A stretch of DNA of 12,683 bases from Propionibacteriaceae bacterium (GTDB lineage Bacteria; Actinomycetota; Actinomycetes; Propionibacteriales; Propionibacteriaceae), in contig JAJTCL010000038.1 in the NCBI GenBank assembly GCA_021323255.1, forward strand, positions 1 through 12,683, in the 5' to 3' direction. Below are positions 6,858 through 12,530 of this stretch, in pieces (position 1 is the stretch's first letter; each line of letters begins with the position of its first letter). The translations under genes were made by a program, and so were the position numbers. The notes below the pieces were generated by a model. It was not told the DNA's origin, did not search any database, and worked only from the letters and a program-made list of their open reading frames with translations.

Positions 6858-7582
6858 TGAGCGATAGCGATCGGCCGATCTCGGGTGCCGGCGTCTCGCA
6901 CGATTCTGAAGCATCGCCGATAACCGGTGCGGCAGAAGTGTCAGCCGAACGGTCGATCGCATCGGAACGCGTTCCGCTGTACGACACCGATCGCGTGTGG
7001 ACCCTCCCCAATGCACTCAGCTTCCTGCGGCTGGCCGGCGTTCCCCTCGTGCTGTGGCTGATTCTGGGCCCGCAGGCGGATGGACTGGCCGTACTCGTAC
7101 TCGCGCTCGGCGGGCTCAGCGACTGGCTGGATGGTTACCTGGCGCGGGCCTGGCACCAGACCTCCCGGCTTGGGCAGATGCTCGATCCGATCGCCGATCG
7201 GCTCTACATTCTTGCTGTCCTGGTTGGACTGGCGTTACGAGAGATCGTGCCGTGGTGGCTGGCTGTGATCATTGTGGGACGAGATGTCTTCGTCGTGGTG
7301 TTAGTGCCAATTCTCAAGACGAGAGGCTACTCGTCCCTACCCGTGCACTTCCTGGGCAAAGTTGCCACTTTCTGCCTGCTTTACGCGTTCCCGTTGGTGC
7401 TGCTTGGCTCGGGCCAGGATGGGGGTTGGCTTCAGCTGGCGTGGGTGTTGGGCTGGGCCTTCGCAATCTGGGGCACAGCATTGTACTGGTACGCCGGAGG
7501 CCTCTACCTTCTTCAGACCGTCAGGCTGCTCCGCTCCACGCCACCCATCGACGGCCGCAGTCGCTCTAGCGTGACCCGCTAG
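6857..7582 (+). CDS. CDP-alcohol phosphatidyltransferase (Rv1822/PgsA2 or cardiolipin synthase type)
   Basis: An integral membrane enzyme, 241 aa, carrying the complete family signature D89xxD92G93xxA96R97x8G106xxxD110xxxD114. About six hydrophobic segments span 52-70, 76-90, 112-128, 130-150, 160-182 and 188-215. It transfers a phosphatidyl group from CDP-diacylglycerol to an alcohol. The closest context match is the gene before the DUF881-Sbp-DUF881 block, annotated PgsA2 in mycobacteria; related actinobacterial enzymes make phosphatidylglycerol phosphate or cardiolipin, and sequence alone does not decide. The first 45 residues are polar and likely disordered. The GTG start at 6857 has no Shine-Dalgarno but sits 6 nt after TAGGCT. 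It is not closely similar to the PIP synthase upstream outside the signature, so a recent duplication is unlikely. Confidence 0.92.
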   Translation: MSDSDRPISGAGVSHDSEASPITGAAEVSAERSIASERVPLYDTDRVWTLPNALSFLRLAGVPLVLWLILGPQADGLAVLVLALGGLSDWLDGYLARAWHQTSRLGQMLDPIADRLYILAVLVGLALREIVPWWLAVIIVGRDVFVVVLVPILKTRGYSSLPVHFLGKVATFCLLYAFPLVLLGSGQDGGWLQLAWVLGWAFAIWGTALYWYAGGLYLLQTVRLLRSTPPIDGRSRSSVTR

Positions 7583-7586
7583 CGGG
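7575..7586. repeat. 12-bp perfect palindrome over a stop codon
   Basis: CCCGCTAGCGGG spans the stop of the phosphatidyltransferase gene (TAG 7580-7582), 24 nt before the next start codon. As RNA it would form only a 4-bp stem with a CUAG loop, without a U-tract, so a terminator is unlikely. It may be a protein binding site or chance. Confidence 0.3.
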
Positions 7587-7609
7587 CTCGGGGAACCTTC
7601 ACTGCCCGG

Positions 7610-8488
7610 ATGACACCAACCTCCGCACAGCGCCGAGCGCGCCAAAGCCAGCCAGCCAAGTCCTCGCCCGGACCGCCAGCGCAATCGGCGGGTCGAGCGC
7701 CAGATGCCAGCATGGACCTGCTGAATCAGATCATTCGGCATCCGGTCGACCCTGACTATGCACTTGTCGCTGCGCGCGGAAACGAGTCAGCCAACCGGCG
7801 CTGGACTCTCGCCTTGCTAGCTGTGATCATCGGCTCCCTGTTTGCAGTCGCCGCATTGCAAACAACGCGGGCGGCACCTGCGCTTCAGTTGGAACGAACC
7901 GAGTTGATCAATCGCGTCCAGAATGCGGAACGCGCGCAGGATGAACTGCAGGGGAGAGTCGCCTCCCTGTCTCAAGAGATCGCGACGCTAAGAGCGGCGG
8001 CATTGGGCGATGATGATGCCGCGCGTGCGCTGGAAGAGCGCATCGATGCCCTTGATCCAGTGGTCGGCAATGTCCCGGTGAGCGGGCCTGGAGTGCTGAT
8101 CGTCGTTGATGACTCACCATCGGCCACTGCGGACGGCCGGGATCGGGTCTTGGACATCGATCTGCAGGTGTTGGCCAATGGTCTCTGGGAGGCCGGCGCT
8201 GAGGCCGTATCCATCAACGGGCACCGACTGTCGAGTCTGACAGCGATCCGGAGTGCCGGCGACGCCATTACTGTCGACTATCGCTCTCTCACCCGCCCGT
8301 ACCGAGTTGAAGCCGTCGGCGATGTGCGTGCTCTACAAGCTCGTTTTGTTGAGTCTTCGGCAGGCGCGTGGTGGAATGACTTGGCTCAGAACCGGCGAAT
8401 GAGATACGAGATCAGTGACGTGAAGCAGCTCGATCTGGCAGCCGATCCTGGCATGGTGCTCCGTCATGCGGGGAAGGCGACATCGTGA
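7610..8488 (+). CDS. DUF881 membrane protein (Rv1823 type), first copy
   Basis: A 292-aa protein with a basic, disordered N terminus (1-32), the motif PDASMDLLNQIIRHPVDPDY that is typical of actinobacterial DUF881 proteins, one transmembrane helix (about 65-83), a coiled coil (about 92-148), and an extracytoplasmic DUF881 domain including VSGPGVLIVVDDSP and GAEAVSINGHRLSSLTAIR. Its biochemical role is not known. In Firmicutes, DUF881 proteins (YlxW/YlxX) are encoded with small basic protein beside ftsA-ftsZ, which hints at an envelope or division function. ATG 7610 lacks a good Shine-Dalgarno; GGGGA lies 15 nt upstream. TTCACT ends 6 nt before it, a weak -10 match. The conserved PDAS motif before Met35 argues for the longer form. 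The stop overlaps the next start by 4 nt. Confidence 0.9.
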   Translation: MTPTSAQRRARQSQPAKSSPGPPAQSAGRAPDASMDLLNQIIRHPVDPDYALVAARGNESANRRWTLALLAVIIGSLFAVAALQTTRAAPALQLERTELINRVQNAERAQDELQGRVASLSQEIATLRAAALGDDDAARALEERIDALDPVVGNVPVSGPGVLIVVDDSPSATADGRDRVLDIDLQVLANGLWEAGAEAVSINGHRLSSLTAIRSAGDAITVDYRSLTRPYRVEAVGDVRALQARFVESSAGAWWNDLAQNRRMRYEISDVKQLDLAADPGMVLRHAGKATS

Positions 8489-8817
8489 TCCCGCTGCTGG
8501 GCCTGCTTGCCGGAATCGTGCTCGGCATCGTGCTGGAGCCATCAATTCCCCAGATCCTCCAGCCATACCTTCCGATCGCCATCGTCGCGGCCATGGACGC
8601 CCTGTTCGGCGCGTTTCGGGCGTATCTGGAGGGCACCTTCACTGATCGGGTCTTCGTCGTGTCCTTCATCTCCAACGTCTTGATCGCTGCCGTGATCGTC
8701 TACGTGGGTGACCAGATCGGCGTCGGTTCACAACTAGCGACCGCGGTCGTGGTGGTTCTCGGAATCCGCATCTTCACCAATGCTGCGGCCATCAGGCGGG
8801 CGCTCTTCCATGCCTGA
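8485..8817 (+). CDS. sbp: Small basic protein (DUF1290, Sbp)
   Basis: A 110-aa, strongly hydrophobic membrane protein with about four helices (2-18, 28-46, 55-74 and 81-99) and a basic C terminus (RRALFHA). The pattern IPLLGLLAGIVLGIVLEPSI at the start and AAMDALFGAFRAYLEGTF in the middle are hallmarks of the DUF1290 small basic protein family, first named from the Bacillus ftsA-ftsZ region. The function is unknown. GTG 8485 overlaps the first DUF881 stop by 4 nt, and the 3' end overlaps the second DUF881 gene by 8 nt. Being flanked on both sides by DUF881 genes with overlapping reading frames suggests the three products work as one membrane complex; that is inference. Confidence 0.93.
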   Translation: MIPLLGLLAGIVLGIVLEPSIPQILQPYLPIAIVAAMDALFGAFRAYLEGTFTDRVFVVSFISNVLIAAVIVYVGDQIGVGSQLATAVVVVLGIRIFTNAAAIRRALFHA

Positions 8818-9796
8818 CGACTTAGGGCCCGAGGAGCCGGCGCCTGACGAGGTTCGCTTCGGTGGCCAGCAGGGCGGGTCATCGTTGCGGCGGTCGCGAC
8901 GTCATGCTCGGTCCCCCCACGCAGCGTCTCGTCATGTCACCTCACTGCGGCGCAGCCAGCAACGCCTGATCGGCGGGGAGCATCCGACGACTGTCGCCGC
9001 GGATGAGGTATCGCCCACGCCGGCGGTGCCGAACTTGAGCGACGATGTCGATGCAACACGCAGCACGCGCGCCCGGTTGCGGGCGTCGCTGCTCCACCCA
9101 GGTCGCGGGCAGATCCTGGCGGCGATCATCTTGTTCATCGTCGGTGCAGCTGGTGTCATGCAGTTCCGCATCAACGCAACTGATGAGACATATGCGTCCG
9201 CACGACGCGAGGATCTGATTCAGCTGCTCGACGGGCTTAGTACCGAATCACGACGGCTCGAGGGCGAGATCGCGCAGCTGGAGGAGACCAGGAGCGATTT
9301 GCGATCAGGTGCCGACACCCAACGCGTGGCGCGAACGGAAGCAGAACGGCAGCTTGGCGAGCTGTCGATCCTGGCAGGTACCGCGCCAGCCGAGGGTCGC
9401 GGTATCCGGATGCGGATCGCCGATCCGAATTCAGCCGTGGATTCCAGAGTTCTCCTCGATGCAGTCGAGGAGATGCGCGACGCTGGTGCCGAAGTGATCG
9501 AGGTGAACAATACGATTCGCGTCGTCGCGTCCACGTGGTTCGGATCGGATGCACGTGGCCTGGTCATAGACGACAAACCAGTGAGTCGGCCCATCACGCT
9601 AGAAGTCATTGGGGAACCGCACGACCTGGAGGAAGCTGCCCGGTTTCGGGGCGGAATCGTCTCCGAGATCACGGGACCGAAGATCGGGGGACAGGTGCAG
9701 CTCGAACAAGTGGACCGCGTTGTGATCGAATCGTTACACGCCTCAAGAGAGAATCAGTACGCTCGCCCTGCAGCCCCGCCCCCGACCCCGCGATGA
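8810..9796 (+). CDS. DUF881 membrane protein (Rv1825 type), second copy
   Basis: A 328-aa protein with a long polar N terminus (1-98) rich in Arg, Ser and Pro, one transmembrane helix (about 101-118, ILAAIILFIVGAAGVMQF), a coiled coil (about 130-185) and a DUF881 domain that includes APAEGRGIRMRIADPNSAVD and GAEVIEVNNTIRVVASTWF. It shares topology and domain with the 7610-8488 protein but is well diverged, so this is an old paralogue pair, as in other actinomycetes. The start ATG 8810 lies inside the last codons of sbp with GGCGGG at 8795-8800. An in-frame upstream start at 8780 would add 10 residues and overlap sbp by 38 nt, which is less likely. The C terminus ends in a Pro-rich tail. Confidence 0.9.
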   Translation: MPDDLGPEEPAPDEVRFGGQQGGSSLRRSRRHARSPHAASRHVTSLRRSQQRLIGGEHPTTVAADEVSPTPAVPNLSDDVDATRSTRARLRASLLHPGRGQILAAIILFIVGAAGVMQFRINATDETYASARREDLIQLLDGLSTESRRLEGEIAQLEETRSDLRSGADTQRVARTEAERQLGELSILAGTAPAEGRGIRMRIADPNSAVDSRVLLDAVEEMRDAGAEVIEVNNTIRVVASTWFGSDARGLVIDDKPVSRPITLEVIGEPHDLEEAARFRGGIVSEITGPKIGGQVQLEQVDRVVIESLHASRENQYARPAAPPPTPR

Positions 9797-9815
9797 TGTG
9801 AGCTTGAGGAGCCTA

Positions 9816-10202
9816 ATGTCGGATTATCCGGAAGATTTGAAGTACTCGGCCGAGCACGAGTGGGTTCGCAGCGGGAACGGCAGCAGCGTACGGGTGGGAA
9901 TCACCGAGTACGCGGCTGATCAACTGGGCGACATCGTCTTCGTGTCCTTGCCAGAGGTGGGGGATGCGGTGGCGGCTGGTGACGCCTGCGGCGAGCTGGA
10001 ATCAACCAAGAGTGTCTCCGACCTCTTCTGCCCAGTGCCGGGAGTGATCACCGCGGTGAACCCTCTGCTGGAAGCCAACCCAGAGACCATCAACACCGAC
10101 CCGTACGGGGACGGCTGGCTCTTCGAGCTTGAGTTGGACGAGGGCGCCGACCTGGACGACTTGCTGGATGCTGATTCTTATGCCGAACAGGTGGCAAGCT
10201 GA
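9816..10202 (+). CDS. gcvH: Glycine cleavage system H protein
   Basis: A 128-aa lipoyl carrier protein that shuttles the aminomethyl group between the P, T and L proteins of the glycine cleavage complex. The N terminus DYPEDLKYSAEHEWV and the lipoylation site ELESTKSVSDL with Lys65 are diagnostic, and the length is normal. The start is ATG 9816 with GAGGAG at 9806-9811; an in-frame GTG at 9798 would add only six residues and has no comparable site. No gcvP or gcvT is nearby, and no glycine riboswitch is visible. A lone gcvH before the FHA gene is the usual actinobacterial arrangement (Rv1826-Rv1827). The GarA-type FHA proteins regulate 2-oxoglutarate and glutamate enzymes, so the pairing may be metabolic. 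Confidence 0.97.
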   Translation: MSDYPEDLKYSAEHEWVRSGNGSSVRVGITEYAADQLGDIVFVSLPEVGDAVAAGDACGELESTKSVSDLFCPVPGVITAVNPLLEANPETINTDPYGDGWLFELELDEGADLDDLLDADSYAEQVAS

Positions 10203-10239
10203 GTCGCCGGCCGGCTAGGTGGCGCTTTGTGTTTGGTCC

Positions 10240-10272
10240 TAAACTCTGCATCACGCCTCGAGCCTTCGAGGC
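10240..10272 (+). promoter_or_regulatory. Candidate -10 element and leader hairpin before the FHA gene
   Basis: TAAACT at 10240-10245 is a good actinobacterial -10 match, with no convincing -35. Downstream, GCCTCGA (10255-10261) pairs perfectly with TCGAGGC (10266-10272) around the loop GCCT. Transcripts from this promoter would carry the hairpin about 20 nt before ATG 10293, whose own ribosome binding site is weak. No U-tract follows, so it is not a normal terminator. It may control translation, stabilise the message, or be an operator. Confidence 0.4.
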
Positions 10273-10292
10273 TGTACACGAAAGTCGAAGCA

Positions 10293-10814
10293 ATGCCGTT
10301 CTGTACCAACTGTGGACACGAGAACCCAGAGGGGAGTAACTTCTGCGGCCAATGTGGCTCGGCGCTGATCCCTGGTGCTGCCCGAGCCGCGACCCCCGAG
10401 AAGGTGCCGACCGGCGACACGACCAAGGCGATGCCCGCGATGGTTGAGGAACGTGACACCGACTCGCTGACGGCCGAAGACGAGGCTGCCGTCAATGCGT
10501 TGCCGTACGGCTCAGCGCTGCTGATCGTGCAGCGAGGTGCCAATGCTGGAAGCCGCTTTCTGCTGGACACCGACCTGGTCACCGCGGGACGACATGAGGC
10601 CTCCGACATCTTTCTCGACGACATTTCGGTGTCGCGGCGTCACGCCACATTCACCCGTACGCCGGAGGGAACTGTGGTGAAGGATGTGGGGAGTCTCAAT
10701 GGCACCTACGTCAACCGTGATCTGGTCGATGAATGTCTACTGCGGAATGGTGACGAGGTGCAAATCGGCAAATTCCGACTGGTCTACTACGGGAGTACGC
10801 AGGCCGCGGATTAG
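10293..10814 (+). CDS. Zinc-ribbon and FHA domain protein (GarA/OdhI-like)
   Basis: A 173-aa cytoplasmic protein. An N-terminal zinc ribbon is formed by Cys4xxCys7 and Cys18xxCys21. A linker contains the threonine pair Thr43-Thr44 in TGDTTKAM, in the place where GarA/OdhI proteins have the threonines phosphorylated by PknB/PknG-type kinases. A C-terminal FHA domain (about 83-165) shows GRHEASDIFL, SVSRRHATF and the phosphothreonine-binding GSLNGTYVN. GarA and OdhI bind 2-oxoglutarate dehydrogenase and glutamate enzymes when unphosphorylated. Mycobacterial GarA lacks the zinc ribbon, so partners may differ. ATG 10293 is chosen because the ribbon starts there; the frame is open to 10227, but those 22 residues look unrelated and overlap the leader hairpin. 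It sits between gcvH and the MerR gene as in other actinomycetes. Confidence 0.92.
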   Translation: MPFCTNCGHENPEGSNFCGQCGSALIPGAARAATPEKVPTGDTTKAMPAMVEERDTDSLTAEDEAAVNALPYGSALLIVQRGANAGSRFLLDTDLVTAGRHEASDIFLDDISVSRRHATFTRTPEGTVVKDVGSLNGTYVNRDLVDECLLRNGDEVQIGKFRLVYYGSTQAAD

Positions 10815-10828
10815 GTCTCACAACCATC

Positions 10829-11626
10829 ATGCCGAACCCTGCCGACTCTCCGGCCAGCGCGGCCGGTGAAGCTCACCCGCGACGCGCGGAGCATCTGGGC
10901 AGTGCTTTGGTGACTGAAACCCGTCAGCGGTACGCGACCCGGAGCATTGGCCAGGTGATGGCAATGCTGCGGACAGATTTCCCCGACATCTCGATCTCCA
11001 AGATCAGGTTCCTGGAGGCCGAGGGGTTGATCACTCCGCAGCGTGCGCCCTCGGGCTACCGCCGTTACGCCGAGGGTGACGTCGAGCGGCTGCGTTATGT
11101 GTTGGCCGTGCAGCGAGATCACTATCTGCCATTGAAAGTGATCAAGGAGCACTTGGAGCAGTTGGATCGTGGGCAAGCTCCGTTCAGCGTGGGTAGTCAG
11201 AGCGCGCCAGCCAGTGGCGGCTCAGGGAGCGCGGGTCCTATCGCGAACCCGCCGGCCACAGCCGCCAAGCAGCCGGTCAGGTTGACCCGTCAGGAGCTGC
11301 TGGAAGCGAGCGGCCTGACAGAGAGCGCACTCAGCGAGCTGGAACGAATCCAGATCGTGGCTACTCGACGCGGAACCACCCACTACGGCAGGGACGCCCT
11401 AACGCTGGCGATCGCTGCCCGGAGACTGGCCGAGTACGGCATTGATGGGCGGCATCTGCGGGCATTCAAGCTGTCGGCCGATCGTGAAGTGGGGTTGGTG
11501 GAGCAGGTGATCGCACCGTATGTCCGGCGTGCCGGCGCCAACCGTGATGTCCCAGGCGATGTCACCCAGCTGGTGATCAGCTTCCATGCGGCTTTGGTGC
11601 GCACGGCCATGGAGCGCAACATTTAA
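10829..11626 (+). CDS. ftsR: MerR-family transcriptional regulator (FtsR/Rv1828 type)
   Basis: A 265-aa DNA-binding protein. The winged-helix MerR domain is at about 37-110, with SIGQVMAMLRTDFPDISISK and IRFLEAEGLITPQRAPSGYR followed by QRDHYLPLKVIKEHLEQL; these are characteristic of the Rv1828 and corynebacterial FtsR group, where FtsR affects ftsZ expression and cell division. A Gly/Ser/Pro-rich linker (about 118-148) leads to a second helix-turn-helix-like region (RLTRQELLEASGLTESALSE, 151-170) and a helical C-terminal domain. No effector-binding cysteines of metal MerR proteins are seen. ATG 10829 is 14 nt after the FHA stop and has no Shine-Dalgarno; GTG 10910 in frame is an alternative that would still keep the DNA-binding domain. 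The symbol is by orthology and context. Confidence 0.9.
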   Translation: MPNPADSPASAAGEAHPRRAEHLGSALVTETRQRYATRSIGQVMAMLRTDFPDISISKIRFLEAEGLITPQRAPSGYRRYAEGDVERLRYVLAVQRDHYLPLKVIKEHLEQLDRGQAPFSVGSQSAPASGGSGSAGPIANPPATAAKQPVRLTRQELLEASGLTESALSELERIQIVATRRGTTHYGRDALTLAIAARRLAEYGIDGRHLRAFKLSADREVGLVEQVIAPYVRRAGANRDVPGDVTQLVISFHAALVRTAMERNI

Positions 11627-11630
11627 ACGC

Positions 11631-11715
11631 TGAGGAATCCCTCAAAAGCTGACACTGGTTCGCTGCGGATGGCTTCCGGACGGCGTGTCGCGCAAACGAG
11701 CGTCACTTTTGAGGG
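11631..11715. repeat. Inverted repeat with alternative pairings downstream of the first MerR gene
   Basis: CCCTCAAAAG (11639-11648) and CTTTTGAGGG (11706-11715) are a perfect 10-bp inverted repeat. Allowing a bulged C and one mismatch, it extends to 11656 and 11699, about 17 pairs around a 42-nt loop. The left arm can instead pair with TGAGG at 11631-11635 (loop AATC) to make a small hairpin followed by AAAA. The two structures exclude each other. It could be a terminator-like or attenuator structure, a paired protein-binding site, or a short mobile-element remnant. Confidence 0.55.
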
Positions 11716-11773
11716 CCAGGCCCGGTCAATTTCTCCGCGCTGCGACGCGCCCCGCCACCACTGAGGGGTGATC

Positions 11774-11808
11774 TTGTAGCTGGCTCCTCGCGAAGTAGTG
11801 TTGTCGCA
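11774..11808 (+). promoter_or_regulatory. Candidate leaderless promoter of the bifunctional nuclease gene
   Basis: TTGTAG (11774-11779) and TAGTGT (11796-11801) form a -35/-10 pair with 16-nt spacing, and exactly 6 nt separate the -10 from ATG 11808. No Shine-Dalgarno precedes the ATG. Together these suggest transcription starts at the A of the start codon. TGAGGGG at 11762-11768 lies just upstream and could be an operator half-site. Confidence 0.5.
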
Positions 11809-12287
11809 TGCGTGAGCTCGATGTGGTGGGTGTCCGGGTCGAGATGCCGTCGAATGCTCCGATGGTTCTGTTGCGCGAGGTTGGCGGGACTCGATACTTG
11901 CCGATCTGGATCGGCGCAGCCGAGGCCGCAGCGATTGCCAATGCTCAAGAGGGAATAGTCCCGCCCAGGCCGCTCACGCATGACCTGATGGTGGACACCT
12001 TGACCACCCTGGGCCACCGGCTGACGGAGGTGCACATCACCGAACTCGAAGGTGGCACTTTTTATGCCGTCCTCCTGGTTGATGGGATCGAGGTCAGTGC
12101 CCGCCCGTCGGACGCCATCGCCCTCGCACTGCGGGTCGGCTCTGACATCTACTGCGCCGAAGACGTTCTCGATGAAGCTGGGATTGAGATTCCTGAAGCC
12201 GAAGATGACGAGGTGGAGAAGTTCCGCGAGTTTCTCGATCAGGTCAATCCCGATGATTTTGTCACAGGTGAAGAACCAAAGTCCTAG
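11808..12287 (+). CDS. Bifunctional nuclease family protein (DUF151, Rv1829 type)
   Basis: A 159-aa protein made almost entirely of the DUF151/BFN domain (about 1-135): MRELDVVGVRVEMPSNAPMV, LPIWIGAAEAAAIANAQEG, then RPLTHDLMVDTLTTLGHRL, and the signature SARPSDAIALALRVGSDIY. Some members have reported RNase and DNase activity, but the actinobacterial protein's substrate is not established. The C terminus is acidic (EAEDDEVEKF to the end). The gene lies alone between the two MerR regulators, with a 181-nt spacer upstream and 243 nt downstream, and appears to have its own leaderless promoter. The position between two MerR genes is conserved with Rv1828-Rv1830. Family assignment is secure; function is only as good as the family's. 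Confidence 0.94.
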   Translation: MRELDVVGVRVEMPSNAPMVLLREVGGTRYLPIWIGAAEAAAIANAQEGIVPPRPLTHDLMVDTLTTLGHRLTEVHITELEGGTFYAVLLVDGIEVSARPSDAIALALRVGSDIYCAEDVLDEAGIEIPEAEDDEVEKFREFLDQVNPDDFVTGEEPKS

Positions 12288-12348
12288 TCAACGGCAACAC
12301 TCAGGCTCAGCTTGACTGTTGGGCTCGGTGTCCCAGGTCATTCTGCGA

Positions 12349-12371
12349 CCCTCAAGTATGAGTTTAGACTT
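12349..12371 (+). promoter_or_regulatory. Candidate MerR-type promoter/operator before the second MerR gene
   Basis: TAGACT (12365-12370) is a strong -10 match; a weak -35 (TTCTGC, 12341-12346) gives an 18-nt spacer. Within that spacer lies the inverted repeat CTCA-AGTA-TGAG (12351-12362), preceded by CC. MerR-family regulators typically bind dyad sequences between -35 and -10, so autoregulation or control by the neighbouring MerR protein is plausible. Confidence 0.4.
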
Positions 12372-12376
12372 CGCCA

Positions 12377-12430
12377 ATGGAGGGCCTACTCTGCGGCGTG
12401 GTCGTTGACCCATTTGTTCGCTCGTCGTAG
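12377..12430 (+). CDS. Possible 17-aa leader peptide ahead of the second MerR gene
   Basis: ATG 12377 begins exactly 6 nt after TAGACT, so a transcript from that promoter would start at this codon. The frame reads MEGLLCGVVVDPFVRSS and stops at TAG 12428-12430, 100 nt before the MerR start at 12531. No similarity is known to me. It is reported because of its position relative to the promoter; an ORF this short could be chance. If real, it would be translated from a leaderless mRNA and could affect expression of the downstream regulator. Confidence 0.3.
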   Translation: MEGLLCGVVVDPFVRSS

Positions 12431-12530
12431 CGTGCAGGGAGTAATGCCGACCGTGGAATTACGCGCAGAGAACTCGATAGAGTTGTTCCTTCCCATCGCA
12501 GTACAGATTTCTGATAGTCCGGAGGCACAC

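Noticed and set aside
6857..7582. Recent duplication of PIP synthase
   Set aside because: Similarity to the 3516-4133 protein is limited to the family signature; the two are distant members with different N termini.
9797..9815. Glycine riboswitch before gcvH
   Set aside because: Only 19 nt separate gcvH from the previous gene, too little for a riboswitch.
12288..12340. Intrinsic terminator after the nuclease gene
   Set aside because: Only short, imperfect complementarity (for example CAACA 12295-12299 with TGTTG 12317-12321) and no U-tract; not convincing.
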